A stretch of 64,000 nucleotides of DNA, from NCBI RefSeq assembly GCF_902167145.1, contig NC_050101.1:135004990-135068989 (forward strand), read 5' to 3'. This document shows, one piece after another, positions 46,212-57,580 of this stretch. Both the position numbers and the translations under genes were made by a program. Position 1 is the first letter of the stretch; each line of letters starts with the position of its first letter. The notes beneath the pieces were generated by a model, which was not told the DNA's origin, did not search any database, and saw only the letters and a program-made list of their open reading frames with translations. The stretch is from Zea mays. Its lineage: Eukaryota; Streptophyta; Magnoliopsida; Poales; Poaceae.

Positions 46212-46881
46212 TGTTGGTCACTTGTTCTCAAATGCTATGAGTTAAGAACAAGGCAACACAAAATGTTAAATGTTAATACCCTTCGTCCTTCGAAGCATTA
46301 TTTCCCTTAGGATATAATGATCTTCAGAGAAAGGTTATGAAGGACATGCCTTCATGAACGCGATATATGTTAATAAAAGAAGAAGCATATGAAATATAAG
46401 AGACAACATAAACAATCATGTAACATTATTAATTCATTCTCATCATATTATCCTCGAAAGACAGAAACAATATTGAATTACAAATGTACCTTCGACTTGA
46501 TAGAAGGTAAAAGTACAAGCGTGACGCACAAACGAATACAAGTCAGCGTGAACAGTACGGGGTTACTGTTCATCTATTTATAGGCACAGGACGCAGCCTG
46601 TGAGAAATTACATTCATGCCCTTTATATTTACTATTGATTTATAGACAAATCTATGAGGACCAGATAGCCTTTTCCCCTTTAAGTCGGTTCCCATTTTTC
46701 GCTATTTAGTCGAAGCTCCCTTGCGCGTAGCTTCGGAGCAACTCCAACCTTCGTCACGATCATGCTTTTTACACCGTACATGCTTTTAACCCGAGTCCGA
46801 AGGTACCTGTTCATATATCACACTTGGAAGATATTATTAAACCATGTTTTTGAGGACCTTCGGAGGACGAAGGCCCCAACG
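46212..46881 (-). repeat. Gypsy LTR (5' LTR in element orientation)
   Basis: Begins TGTTGGTCAC on the plus strand and ends CCCCAACG, where the final CA has become CG. TSD TCGTC follows. It pairs with 11428-12099. Confidence 0.9.
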
Positions 46882-47401
46882 TCGTCAAATAAGGTTTCTT
46901 AAGATGGTTAGATGTTGTCTGTCCTTCGTCTCCTTTTCATGTTTAGTTCTCAATTTAGTTTATCCAAGATAGGTTTGTGTATTAAGATTTTTTTTATTAG
47001 TTGCTAGGAAAGTTTGGTTTATGTTTCTCTTGCCAATTTTTGTTCATTTTCCTCAATTTGAGCCATATTTTGGATTTAGGATTTCACCATGTGTTAGAGA
47101 TAAAATAGTTAGGTTCCCTAACCCAACCGCTTGTGACCTTTGTTATATAAATACCCCTTCATCCTTCCCGACAGGAACTGTAGCTCGCAGCCCAACTTCC
47201 ATTATAGGGCTAGATTTCAGAAAATAAAAGGGGGAGGTTTTGATCTTTATTTTTTGGAAGAAGGTTGCTAAGAAAGGTTGGTTTATGTTTTTTTGCCAAT
47301 TTTTGTTTATCCATGATATATTTAGTTATTAGAAAATGTTGGTTTAAGTTTCTCTTGCCAATTTGTGTTCTTGTGTGTTTATGTTACTTTTTTTACAGGT
47401 G

Positions 47402-48330
47402 ATGATGGAGAGGACATTTTGGATGTATAACTTATCAAGGCTAGATCCATCATACATATATGAGGTCCATAGGTTTATTGATGTCGCTATAAACCATGCT
47501 CGAAGAACAAATACAAAGCACATATATTGTCTATGCATGGATTGCAAAAAAGTTGTTGTTTTTTATGATAGAGAACAAATCATATCTCATCTGGTATGCC
47601 GAGGATTTATGAAGGATTACATAATTTGGACAAAGCATGGAGAGGGTAGCTCTTCGCGTTATACAACAGGAATCCCTGCGAACATCAACGACAGATTTCA
47701 GTTCGTTCATGAGACACAACAACCTCTTCCACAAAGCAAACATGTAGTGCCAAATGTTACTGATCATGGTTAAGCTGGTGGAAATGAATGTGATACAATC
47801 ATACAACTCATGTTCTGCCAAATGTTATCGATGAGGAAGATGAAGAGTTGTTAGAGGCAATATTGTGTCATCATACAGATCCATCAATGTTCTTCATGAA
47901 AGGTATGGAGTCCCTGATGAAGGTAGAAGAAGAGTCTTTTTACGACAAGTCTAAGGGTTGTACCAAAGAGTTCACGACGCTCCGGTCTGTGCTAAAGCTA
48001 TTGATGTTAAAAGTTATATATGGTCTATCTGATGCTGGCTTCGATGCGTTTTTGATTATTATCGCAGACATGCTTTCAAAGGAGAACAAAGTGCCTGCTA
48101 ACACGTACTGTGCAAAGAAACTAATAAGTCCGCTCACTATGGGTGTGGAAAAGATCTACGCGTGTAGAAATCATTGTATCCTTTATCGAGGTTATTATTA
48201 TAAAGACTTAGAGAGTTGGCCAAAGTGCGGTGCAAGTAGGTACAAGACGAATAAAGACTATCGAGAGGAAGAGTGTTGCATCTCTATCTTGTTTTTTTGC
48301 CACATCTATGGTGACAGTTTCAATCATTAA
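47402..48330 (+). pseudogene. CACTA TNP2-type transposase, N-terminal relic
   Basis: The first part (47402-47773) matches the transposase-associated zinc-binding domain: WMYNLSRLDPSYIYEVHRFI, CLCMDCKK, HLVCRGFMKDYIIWTKHGE. The second part (47848-48330, another frame) matches the TNP2 start: GCTKEFTTLRSVLKLLMLKV and KIYACRNHCILYRG then CGASRYK. A stop at 47771-47773, a frameshift and loss of the catalytic region mark a dead gene. Confidence 0.75.
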
Positions 48331-48420
48331 AAAATAGTATGCCTAAGCATTAGATTAGGGCAATCGATTTTTTCTGCACATACGATGATGCTTTTAGTCA
48401 TTTTCACATTTTAAAACTAA

Positions 48421-49020
48421 TTGTTGGCGCCTTGTTTTTTGCTCCAATGATCCCTAAATCCCGCTCTTGGAGAACGAGACCTTAGGGATCTCTATGCGAG
48501 GCGTCATACCGTTCGTCGTAGGTCACCAGACCATCCGCGGTTGGTCACCGGACGGACCCCGATAAGTCACCGGACCGTTCGCGATGTACGCAGAGAGCCG
48601 AGGAAAGAACCCAACCCCTACCTCCCGATAGGGACCCCATCAGGGAGGATGGATTTTGGGGTTATCTTGGGATCGACATGCCACCCAAGTCTCCTATAAA
48701 TGACGTAGAGTTGAAGAGAGGTGAAGATTAAGATTGGGGAACTACAACTAGAGCAAGTTATAGGTGTAAAAACATACAAAAAGAATGTTAAATTAAAAAT
48801 CGTTCAAGTTGGTGACCTAGTGTGTAAGGTAATTCTACCAATTGGATGGAAGAATAATAAGGAAGTGGTCTCCATGTTGAGAAGGTCCTTTCAAAATTGT
48901 AAGAGTGGTCCCCGAGAATTCATATTTGGTGGAGTCACTGTAAGGTACTTTGTTGCTTCATGCTGTCAACGGGAAGTATTTGAAGAATTTTTTCCAAGAA
49001 TATGTCAAGAAGGTCAAAAT
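48421..49020 (+). mobile_element. Gypsy relics: LTR-like fragment and pol C-terminal tail
   Basis: 48421-48715 looks like an LTR piece (TGTTGGCGCC start, CTATAAATGACG near its end). 48721-49020 encodes KIVQVGDLVCKVILPIG, the conserved Gypsy pol tail before the C-terminus, with a shifted continuation NGKYLKNFF. Both are fragmentary. Confidence 0.5.
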
Positions 49021-49804
49021 TAAAGATGACCAATATTTTAGTATGGTTCTTAGACTAAAAATGCCCCATACATGTAATGTCCTTAGAATAAATGTGGCTA
49101 ATATATCCATATCTCTCTTAGAATATGCAAAGTAGCCAATGAGTTGGACATCATTGCTATTTAGTGCTTTAACATTTTCAGGTTTGCATAAACCTCATTT
49201 AAAAACAAGGGCATATATTGACACTTAAATTGGACTCATATCAATTTTAAGTGGCCCATGCCATTTTTGACCCAATCTAAAAAACTCTATAAACGACAAA
49301 ATAATTGTATCACATTGGTTTTTCAACAATGTAAGACCACCCCCACTCCTTATAAAGGAAAAGCTACATGGTCGTTTGAATAATCTAACATACAAAAAAA
49401 ATATCAAACAATCTACCTTTTCTTTTATGATGTCATTTAATCTACTAATGTTTCTTGTTGTTCGTAAAAGTGGACTTGAAAGGATGAGATATAACCAAAG
49501 ATTTAGTCTTGAATAGGTTTGCATGAAAAACAACTATTCAAGTGCCTTTGTTATTGTTATTTTTGTATATATCCCTTCCTTTATAATACTTCTTAATATA
49601 TTTTCTGTAGGAGCTTCGGTCCTCGAGATTGGCCAATTGAGCGACCTGAGCTGGGACCACCTAAGCATGAGCCTGTTTAGGCATGGTCCATCTAGGCAAT
49701 CATTAATTAGGTTGTGTTGTGTTGGACCATGATCAAAGACAACATAAAGTACATCAGACCCATATTCTATTTTAGAAACAATATATAAAAAATATCACCA
49801 TATC
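49021..49804. other. Unassigned AT-rich DNA
   Basis: No gene or intact element seen. Probably old transposon debris. Confidence 0.4.
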
Positions 49805-51345
49805 ATAGTCACCTAGAGGGGTTGAATAGGTGACGCCTGAAAAAATCACAACTTAAACAAAAACTTGAACTAATTTAGATGTTAGAGCAAATTAGATATC
49901 AAGTAAATGCGAGAAAGAATATAAGTTCTTTCACTTGATTGCTCTTTTAGATGCGAAATTATGACTTAGAACAATATTGCAAATGATATCAAGAACTTAG
50001 AGAAAGGAAGGAAGAATAAACCACAAAGAATCAAACACACAAGACAAGGCAATTTATCCCGTGGTTCGATTAAGCCTCAAATTCTTACCAACTCCACATT
50101 GTGTTGTCCCAACGGACAAGGGTTGACTCAACCCCTCTCAAGTGATCCAATCACCAACTTGAGCCCACGGTCTTCCTTATACTTTTCCCTTTGCAAAGGA
50201 TCTCCACAACTTGGAGCCTATTGTGGCCATACACAGTTTGATGAGAGTTACAACTCTAGAAAGAGGGAGAATAAGAAACACGCAAGAGCAAAAGAACAAC
50301 ACTACAAAGCAACAACACGAACGCACAACAGTGACACAACACTATCTCACTAGAATGGGCGCTCGGATCGCTTCGATGTGTCTAACAAATGCATACGAGT
50401 GAAGTAATTGCTCTTGGTATGCTTGGTGCACAATAGAGGTCGAAATGGGGGCCTATTTATAGCCCTAATGCTCCACAAAGCTGTTGAACCTTCTTCCAAA
50501 GACATGTAGAAATTCTGCTCTCGGGTGGTGCAACGGACCGGTCCGCTGAACCACCAAACCGAGAATAGGGACGGATCTTTCAAGATCTTGACTCGGGCCT
50601 TTCAAGTCATGCTAGCACTGGACCAGTTTAGTCCACCACTAGACTGCCACGTGTCAACAGACCATTGAACTATTCGTTGCATGCCAAAGAGCCTTTGGAG
50701 CCCACGGTCCGGTGCACCACCGGACCACTAACCGTAGACACTCTGATGAATTTAATAATAAAAGTCCTAAAGCTGAGTAGTTCATTTGGAGGCGGTCTGA
50801 TACACCAATGGACTGGTCCGGTGCACTAGGTCACCGAAATATTCTTGTATCCGTCTCGGGTAAACAGGTCCGGAGTATACCACAGAACCCGAGTTCAAGT
50901 CCTTTTTAGACCAAACTTGTCCAAATCGACTAGGCTTTTCTTGGGAGCTATTAACAAACAAATTTAGAGTATAGTTGACCTACTTAAGTCATAGGTCCTT
51001 ACCTTTAGCTCATCTCCCTTGTAGTTTTCCTATTTCAACTCAAACACATGCCAAAATACACTTTTTGCTAGAAACAGAGTTAGTTAGCAAACCAAAGTGC
51101 AAACAACATTCAAATAGGTAAATGCAACATATTCAAAGGTTCTAACCTCACAGTTTTACCCTTTTACAAAATGTTGCACTTTTAGGACTTTGTTGAGTTG
51201 AATTGAACTTAGAATCTTCAAATTGTACTCGAGTGAATCTATGCTCATACACTTAGCAAACAAGTTAGTCTAATATGTTGTGTTAGACATTCAATCACAA
51301 AAAACATGTAGAAATGGGTTAATCACCCATTTCACTTTTCCCATA
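49805..51345 (-). mobile_element. Degraded Copia LTR in minus orientation
   Basis: Starts GTCACCTAGAGGGGTTGAAT, the reverse of the Copia LTR end seen in the Opie-like copies. It shows the same order of landmarks on the minus strand, including a TATA-like CTATAAATAGG (about 50452-50462) and CACCGGACC-type repeats. Diverged; the right limit is approximate. Confidence 0.5.
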
Positions 51346-51803
51346 GAGACTCAAACGGTCAAACCCACAACCTTATGCTCGTAGACACTAACCTACTTTT
51401 TCTAACCACTCAAATTTCAATGTTTCCATTGATGATATAATACCTAGTAATACAGACATTTCTATAAACAAAACTAAAAAGAAATCATACAAGGTCGGAA
51501 TGGCACGCATGACTTATTTTGATGGTGGCCTATGAGGTAAATGCCTGGCAGGTAGCTCATCCTAACCCGAGAATAGAAAATCCAACACATGACATTAGTG
51601 TTGGGTCAAGCAATATTTTGCTATCACCATCCAAATAGACCCGCAGTGCCTAAGAATCAGGTAAGCACAAAAACAGTGCCTAACACGATTTATAGGTCGT
51701 ACTGATCCAGGTGCGATGAACTGTGGGCTGGGCCGAGCTATTGTCGGATTTTTTTCGGCTGTGCTTTGGGTCGTCCAACGGACATGACTCATCCGACCAT
51801 TTA
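51346..51803. other. Unassigned intergenic DNA
   Basis: No supported feature. Confidence 0.35.
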
Positions 51804-51972
51804 GGATGTGTTTGGTTTGAGGTCAAAGTATGGTCCAATCTATTTTTTGGACCAAGCTGCCACCAAAAATTGTTCTGATGTTTACCTCGCCTCGCGTGAC
51901 TTTCATCCAAACACCATAGAAAATGTCGTCGTCTTCTTCTATCTCTCTTTTTACGTCCAACCAAATACATCC
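51804..51972. mobile_element. Tourist-type (PIF/Harbinger) MITE
   Basis: 169 bases with terminal inverted repeats GGATGTGTTTGGTT and, on the other strand, GGATGTATTTGGTT (one mismatch in 14). TTA target duplications flank it at 51801-51803 and 51973-51975. This is the classic Tourist signature. Confidence 0.8.
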
Positions 51973-51975
51973 TTA

Positions 51976-52331
51976 TGCTCCTATTTAAAAGACAAAATCA
52001 AACACACAAACAAATGGTATATGAAGATTGCAGAGTACGCAGCTGATCACCATTCACCACCAAAATCCTCTGAAGTAAAGCATTTAGTTCTCTAGTCAAC
52101 TCCAAATCTTAAACCAATCACAAGCATTACACTACGGAATGTCGCTAGTATCGATATTATCCAGGTCTAAATGCTGAGATGGATCGAGTACTGGTACATG
52201 AGACTGTCAGAGTATGTCCGCAATTCCGCATCATCTTCATTCTCAGAGTCAGAGGCTCAGAGCTGAATTACACCACAGTCCACAGAGCTGCAGCAAGCCC
52301 TGCCCAGCGCCGAGGGCAGGGGGTGGATCGG
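51976..52331 (-). other. 3' flank and probable 3' UTR of the PHD/GNAT gene
   Basis: Lies downstream (minus strand) of the stop at 52332. No polyadenylation signal was fixed. Confidence 0.4.
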
Positions 52332-55300
52332 TCACTTCATGCCATGGAGTATACCGCTGCGCCCGCCGCCGCGCGCGTAGCTGGGCTGGGGAGCCATCGC
52401 GCTCGCAGCCTTGCGGCAAGAACGCCAGCCGCCCGGCTGCACCGCAAATGCTCCCGGACCCGGAGGCGGTGCAGCGCTGCCGCTCGCTCTCCCTGTGGAC
52501 ACGGCAGCGGCGCAGGCCGACGACGAGCTCCCGGCTTGACAGAACCTGTGCAGAGACACGTTGCCTGTGACCAGGTCGGTGTAGCGGAAGGGCGGCGCCG
52601 TGTCGACGTCCATCTCCAGGAACGCCCGCTCGTCGTCGGTCAGGCGCGCCGACGGGTCCGCGTACTTGCGCCACCATGCCTCTGGACTCCCCGCTGTTTT
52701 GTTTTGGGCGCAGGGTCAGAGGCTGCTGCTCACAATTAACTGACATGATGTTCCCTGTGCTGAATGAATGAATGAACATACCTTGTTGGGGCGACGGTGG
52801 ACGTGGCGGCGGCAGCGGAACGATGGGTTTGTGGAGCAGGGTGGTGCCGGTGATCACCACCAGGCTCAGCCTCTTGAGCTCCTCCCTCAGCTGGGGATCC
52901 ACGGGCCTGAAGAAGAAGGACCTCTTCCATGTGTCCACCAGAGAATCTATGGCAGGTATCACCAGCTTCTCCACTTGCACTGACGCCAGCACCTGGGATC
53001 ACAAAGAAGGTCAGAGCATGCAAGAGGTTTTAACAGCTGGTTTATCATCATTGAGGGCTTGCAATAACAGTGATTTAAGTGTAGTTGTGCACCTGCTCCA
53101 CAGCACTGACCAGGCGACGCATCATTCCTTGTTTCCGGTAAGCTGGCAGCGTGCCTGCGAAAGGCATCTCCGCGACTTGTGTGCCATGGATCCTGTATGT
53201 AAACGAACGAGCGGAAGGGCAGTAAGGCATCCGCAGCAATCATGTGAAAGCACGAGGCACTCAAGTCTGGCCGGAAGCACGTTTTTTTTTTTTTGACCCG
53301 GTACGAGCCTAGTCCGGCCCATTTTTATACGGGTCCGGGCTGGCCCGGAACGAATAAACGGGCCGGCCCGGAATGAATAAACGGGGTGGGACTGGACATG
53401 AAACTAATCATGGTAGGCTAGCTTAGCACGGTCCGTTTACTTTTAAGTCCGCTTTTTTTATTAAATTGTGCTTACCGGCCCGTTTAGACCGTTTTTTGCC
53501 GTTTTTCCCGTGTTTATTGGGCCGGTCTGATCCGTTTAGACCCATAACGGGCCAGGTCAAATATAAGAACGAGCCCGCAGGCTTAGACAGCTCAGCCCGG
53601 TATTCTAACCGTGCCTAGCGGACCGGGCCCAAAATGGGCTGGACTTCACCAGGCCTTGAGCGGGCCGTGCCAGGCGGCCCGTTTGACCATCTCTACATGT
53701 GAATGAAACAACTTGATGGTGCATGCAGCTAAATAATAGCCAGCTATGCCAGTTACTGCTTGCCTGTCATTGAGCTAGCCACTGCTTTTACTAAATTAAT
53801 GCGAGTATAATATAATATGTGGACACGTAAGGAACAACTAATTAATAAGGAGTAACAAAAAAAGCTTGCGACAAACTAACTGCCAACTTGTTAAAGGCTT
53901 GTTCGATTGAGTGTGGATTGAAGGTGATTAAAGAGGAACAAAATTCAAAATTGAATAGAAATGAATTTAATCCTAACCAACCCCTCGGATCCCTCTCTAA
54001 CGGGGTCTAGTACAAATGTAAGGAGAAAACTGAATCCAAACCTCAGCAGGGCTGCTGAAACGATCTCTCCATCCTTCTCCAGAACCATGGTGTAGAACCC
54101 TTCGTAGCTTAGCCGCTTAAATTGAGACCTGTTGAAGACAGAATCAAGACGAACTCATCGATGGATCTGAGAAATGTGGACTTACCCAAGGCTATACACA
54201 GCTTGGTGGAGCATATCGATCTTGGTGCGCCGATCCTTCACCGGGTTGAAGCACTCGTTGAACACGCCCAGCGCCACCGCAAGCTTCACGTTGCGCTCGA
54301 GAACGGCAGGCATTTCCTCGGAGCTGGCCGGTTCATCTTTCTGAATCCTCAAGAGCGCCCACCAAAAACCATCCCCGGTAGGGTTCGTCACGCCTGTCAC
54401 TTGTGCTAACTGAGAAAAGAGCTGAAACACATCCAATGTTCAGTTTATATAACATAAGAATGAAGAATAAAAAAAACCAAATACAATGGTGGAATAGTTG
54501 TGTATCAACAAGTTCTTTTCACCTTCTTGCAGGTCTCGCCACAGTACGTGCCGATGTCGCACCCGTTCCCCGGCAATGGACGGCAGCTCTCGTGGTCTGC
54601 ATTCCCAGTTTAGTTTCTCTTCAGAAAGCAGCACAGAAAAGCAAAACCAATTTTGATAGCGGGACACATACACTTGCGAGCACACTGCTGGCATGTGGAC
54701 AGGCCCTGCAGGTCATCGTTTGACATGCACAGCACGCACCGGCAGTAGTGGCACGACCACGAGCCCTCTGGTACCTGAAAACAATTCCAGCGTCGTTGTT
54801 GTTTCCAGAAAGAAAAGAAAAAAATAAACCTTTGCTATTACACACACAGACCTTGATGGCGAGGCACTCCGGGTGGAAGGTGGAGGTGCAGGAGTCGCAG
54901 CAGAGGAGCTCCCCGCCGTCGGCGCAGACGCCGCAGGCGTCGTCGCTGGAGTCCTTCTCGCCTGCCTTTATCTTCTCCATCCTAGGAGACATGATCCTCT
55001 CGACGACCACCCCCTTCTTCAGATGCTTGGCGAGGAGCCTCCTCTTGGCCTGCGAGCACTTGTCCTCCTCCTGCTCCAGCGCGGCCCTCACCTTGGCCTG
55101 CGCATGGAAGGTCCTCACTTTCTCCATCTCCCACGCCTCCTGCATGCACCGCAGGAGGGAGTTGCCGGACACGAGCAGGAGCTTCTCCCACGGCTGCCGC
55201 TGCCCGGGGCCCGGGTCGCGCCGCCGCGCCCCGGCGTGGGCCTCGAACACCGGCAGCGGCACCACGCCGTCGCAGCAGCTGCAGTGGACGCCGGCCCGGG

Positions 55301-56522
55301 TCACCGCGCCCGACACCACCTTCTCCGCGCCCGCGCCGCCGTCCCCTCCTGGAACATACAACACCGTCTCTCCGTCGGACACGAAGCCGCCGTCGATGAG
55401 CCACGTCAGGATGGTGTGCTTCTTCGTCGCTGGCGCCACCGCGTCCGTGCCGCTCCTCCTGGTGGCCAGGCTGCTGCATCTCGATGACGCAGCGGAAGCG
55501 TTCTGCTTCCTCTTCCTGCCATTGCGTGCCGGCGGCGGAGAAGGGACGATCTGAATATCGTTGTTTCGCGCGTCCGCGCTTGCGGCGGATTTTGCCGGGC
55601 CGCCAGCAGGCTGGTTGTCGACGCGCCTGGCGTTGGCGGCGGGGCTCTCGTCAACGCCGGCGGCTGCGTCTTTGGCCGTTCGCTGCTTGTTGGCGGCCCT
55701 GTGCCTCAGGTTCCTGGACGGCGCCGCACTGCTGTCGATGATGCCATTCTTGGGCGCGCGCTTCCTGACGCGGCCAATCCTCGCCGCGGCAACCTTCCCC
55801 TGGGTAGTCGGCATTGCAAGCACGGGGGTCAGGCGTTCTTGTTCTGTGTTGCCGCCTCCAAGTGGCGACGACTTCGTCTTGCTGGTTGAGCATGATCCGG
55901 TGGCGGCGGTTGCGGCCGCAGTAATCTGTAGCTGACTCACGTTTGGTGGTTTGCCGCGGCCCGCGCTCCAACTGCCGGGACCGAGATCGTACCTACGGGC
56001 CACGGCGCCGCTTTGGACGGCGACAGCGCCACGGCCGCCAAAACTGCTGCTGCTGCCGCCACTTGTTCCCGCCAGAGCCCCGGGGGCGAACGACGACGGT
56101 GCCCACCCGGGGGACGTGGCGGAGGGAGAGAGGACTAGCGGCTGGCCCCGCGGGGACATGCCCGCATAGCTCTGTGCCCATGGCGGGTGGTTATTCCATC
56201 CGGCCAAGTGCATGAGCAGCTCCAGCGAGTTTGTCCCTGGTTCTCCACCGGGACCGGGAGAACGTGCCGCCATTGCGTTCGCGGCGTTGAAGCCGGTGTT
56301 GGCTGCGTAGCCGTAGCCGTAGCCGGCGATGGCGCGCGCCGTCGGCGAAGGCAATGGGGCGGCCAGGGAGGGCCGCACATACGTTCCGGCAGTCGCGTGC
56401 CCATGCCCATGGCCTCCGGCGCCGCTGCCAGAATTGAGCACAGGGAATCCGTTGATCGCATCAGCCGTGACGTCCTGGACATTCTCCGGCCTGGGCGGCA
56501 CCGAAGACGATGACGACGGCAT
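52332..56522 (-). CDS. PHD-finger/GNAT protein, IDM1/ROS4-like (probable histone acetyltransferase)
   Basis: Family members are nuclear readers and acetyltransferases; Arabidopsis IDM1 acetylates histone H3 and opens chromatin for active DNA demethylation. Eight coding exons on the minus strand: 56522-54852, 54774-54672, 54596-54523, 54421-54186, 54128-54042, 53192-53093, 52992-52782 and 52693-52332. All are GT-AG, phases fit, and the product is 947 residues. Residues 1-370 are Gly/Ala-rich and basic. 373-467 match the family domain before the PHD ([22 protein letters not shown]). A PHD finger starts near 529 ([21 protein letters not shown]). A second cysteine cluster follows (CRCVLC, CQQC, YHESC). 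The GNAT fold is at about 617-830, with [18 protein letters not shown] and the acetyl-CoA loop [10 protein letters not shown]. The tail is low-complexity. It appears intact; histone target specificity is inferred from the family. Confidence 0.87.
53283..53697. mobile_element. hAT-like non-autonomous element in an intron
   Basis: Dense GGCCCG/CGGGCC subterminal-type repeats end at GTTTGACCATCTCTA, whose reverse TAGAGATGGTCAAAC resembles hAT terminal repeats. A T run starts the segment at 53283. The left terminal repeat and target duplication are not clear. It lies in the 849-base intron between PHD/GNAT exons 5 and 6. Confidence 0.5.
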
Positions 56523-56523
56523 C

Positions 56524-57179
56524 CTGCTCAGTTCATAAACGACAAAAAAAAATGTTACTGTGAGGACGAAGGATTAAACACAATGAATAGTGGCTTCCAT
56601 AAAAAAGGAAGCGAGTAAAAAGCCGTAGGAAAACAAATGGATGTAAATTGTGATCCAAACATGGCACCAACACAGCAATGCATTATGAATATATATATGA
56701 TGCCATGCAGCCACGGAACGGAAAAATCTGAAAATTGTTTCAGTCAATATGCATGAGGCCGCACACATCAGCGGTAATTATGTAAGAAAGGAAGCTACTC
56801 GAATAATGGAAGACGAATAAAGTAAGAAAAGCTTGGCATGCAGTACTAGTAAATTTTTTCGTGAAATTAACCGTTCTTACTACTAGCTGTGTCATGCATA
56901 TGCAGGTGTAGACGTACAACTAAAAGCTCAACTAGGAACAAAACTAATGACGGCAGCATCTGTGACGTGTTGTTTTCGGGGGTAAAAATTTCATTTCATC
57001 TACCATATATTTTATTCGCAAAACACTATCACACAAACACACCGGTCTCGTGTTCGTGCACTCACGCGTTCCACCCACACAAAAACACAGGTCACGTGTT
57101 CGTGCACTCATACAACCCATCCGCACACCGCTTGCCGAAAATGAAGAAGAAAAGTTAGGGTTTCGCGGAGAACACTTAC
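56524..57179 (-). other. Probable 5' UTR intron of the PHD/GNAT gene
   Basis: The donor GTAAGTGTT is at 57179 and the acceptor GAGCAG ends at 56524, one base before the ATG (CAG|G-ATG). It explains a 650-base AT-rich stretch between a GC-rich leader (about 57180-57545) and the start codon. Confidence 0.6.
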
Positions 57180-57570
57180 CGGCGGCGCTAGAAGAGGGAT
57201 TCGCGACGGCGGCCGTGATACAGAGGTGACGGACGGACGAGACAACAAGCCGGAGAGTCGGGAAGGGCGGAGGGGTCGTCGTCTACCAGTACGGTGGCAG
57301 ATGACAGTTGTGCGACATTGAGGGCGCCGACGTCACGATGCAGATGATTGGGGATGGAGTGGTCGAGAGGTTGGGGGAGGAGGCGGGTGGCGCGACAAAG
57401 CAGCAGAAGCCGCTAGACACATATGGTGTAAGCTAGGGGGCAAGGGCAGGGTGGGGGCATGGACGGCGGCGGTGAGGTCGCACGCTCCTCGAAGACGCGA
57501 GGAGTCACCCGTTACCTTTGCCTTTCTTTGTCTCAAATTTCAATCGATAGACTTCCTTGTTTCACATCCT

Positions 57571-57580
57571 CCTTTATAGC
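57571..57580 (-). promoter_or_regulatory. TATA box of the PHD/GNAT gene
   Basis: The minus strand reads GCTATAAAGG, placing the start site near 57545 and a GC-rich leader exon at about 57180-57545. Confidence 0.55.

Larger units (their letters stand above)
11428..46881 (-). mobile_element. Gypsy (Tat-lineage-like) LTR retrotransposon without pol, host of nested Copia elements
   Basis: Flanking TSD TCGTC is at 11423-11427 and 46882-46886. LTRs of 672 and 670 bases bound it. Gag is on the minus strand, so the 5' LTR is the right one. A GGCGCC-type primer site follows the right LTR and a polypurine tract precedes the left LTR. Without element A and one CACTC copy the internal part is only about 6.1 kb: gag, a repeat region and an antisense gene. 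No protease, RT, RNase H or integrase is visible, so it would depend on enzymes from elsewhere. I count roughly 25 differences between its LTRs. Confidence 0.85.
10649..48350 (+). mobile_element. Degraded CACTA (En/Spm-type) transposon, split by a 35-kb nested insertion
   Basis: The left part (10649-11427) has CACTA-type subterminal repeats and repeat-rich leader DNA. The right part (46887-48350) has the same leader repeats followed by TNP2-type transposase coding relics. The two parts join cleanly across the Gypsy insertion. The far right end is lost in other debris, so the right boundary is approximate. Confidence 0.68.

Noticed and set aside
53283..53300. Poly-T start as a retroposed cDNA (reverse poly-A tail)
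   Set aside because: The segment behind it is hAT-type repeat DNA, not an mRNA copy, and no flanking direct repeats were found.
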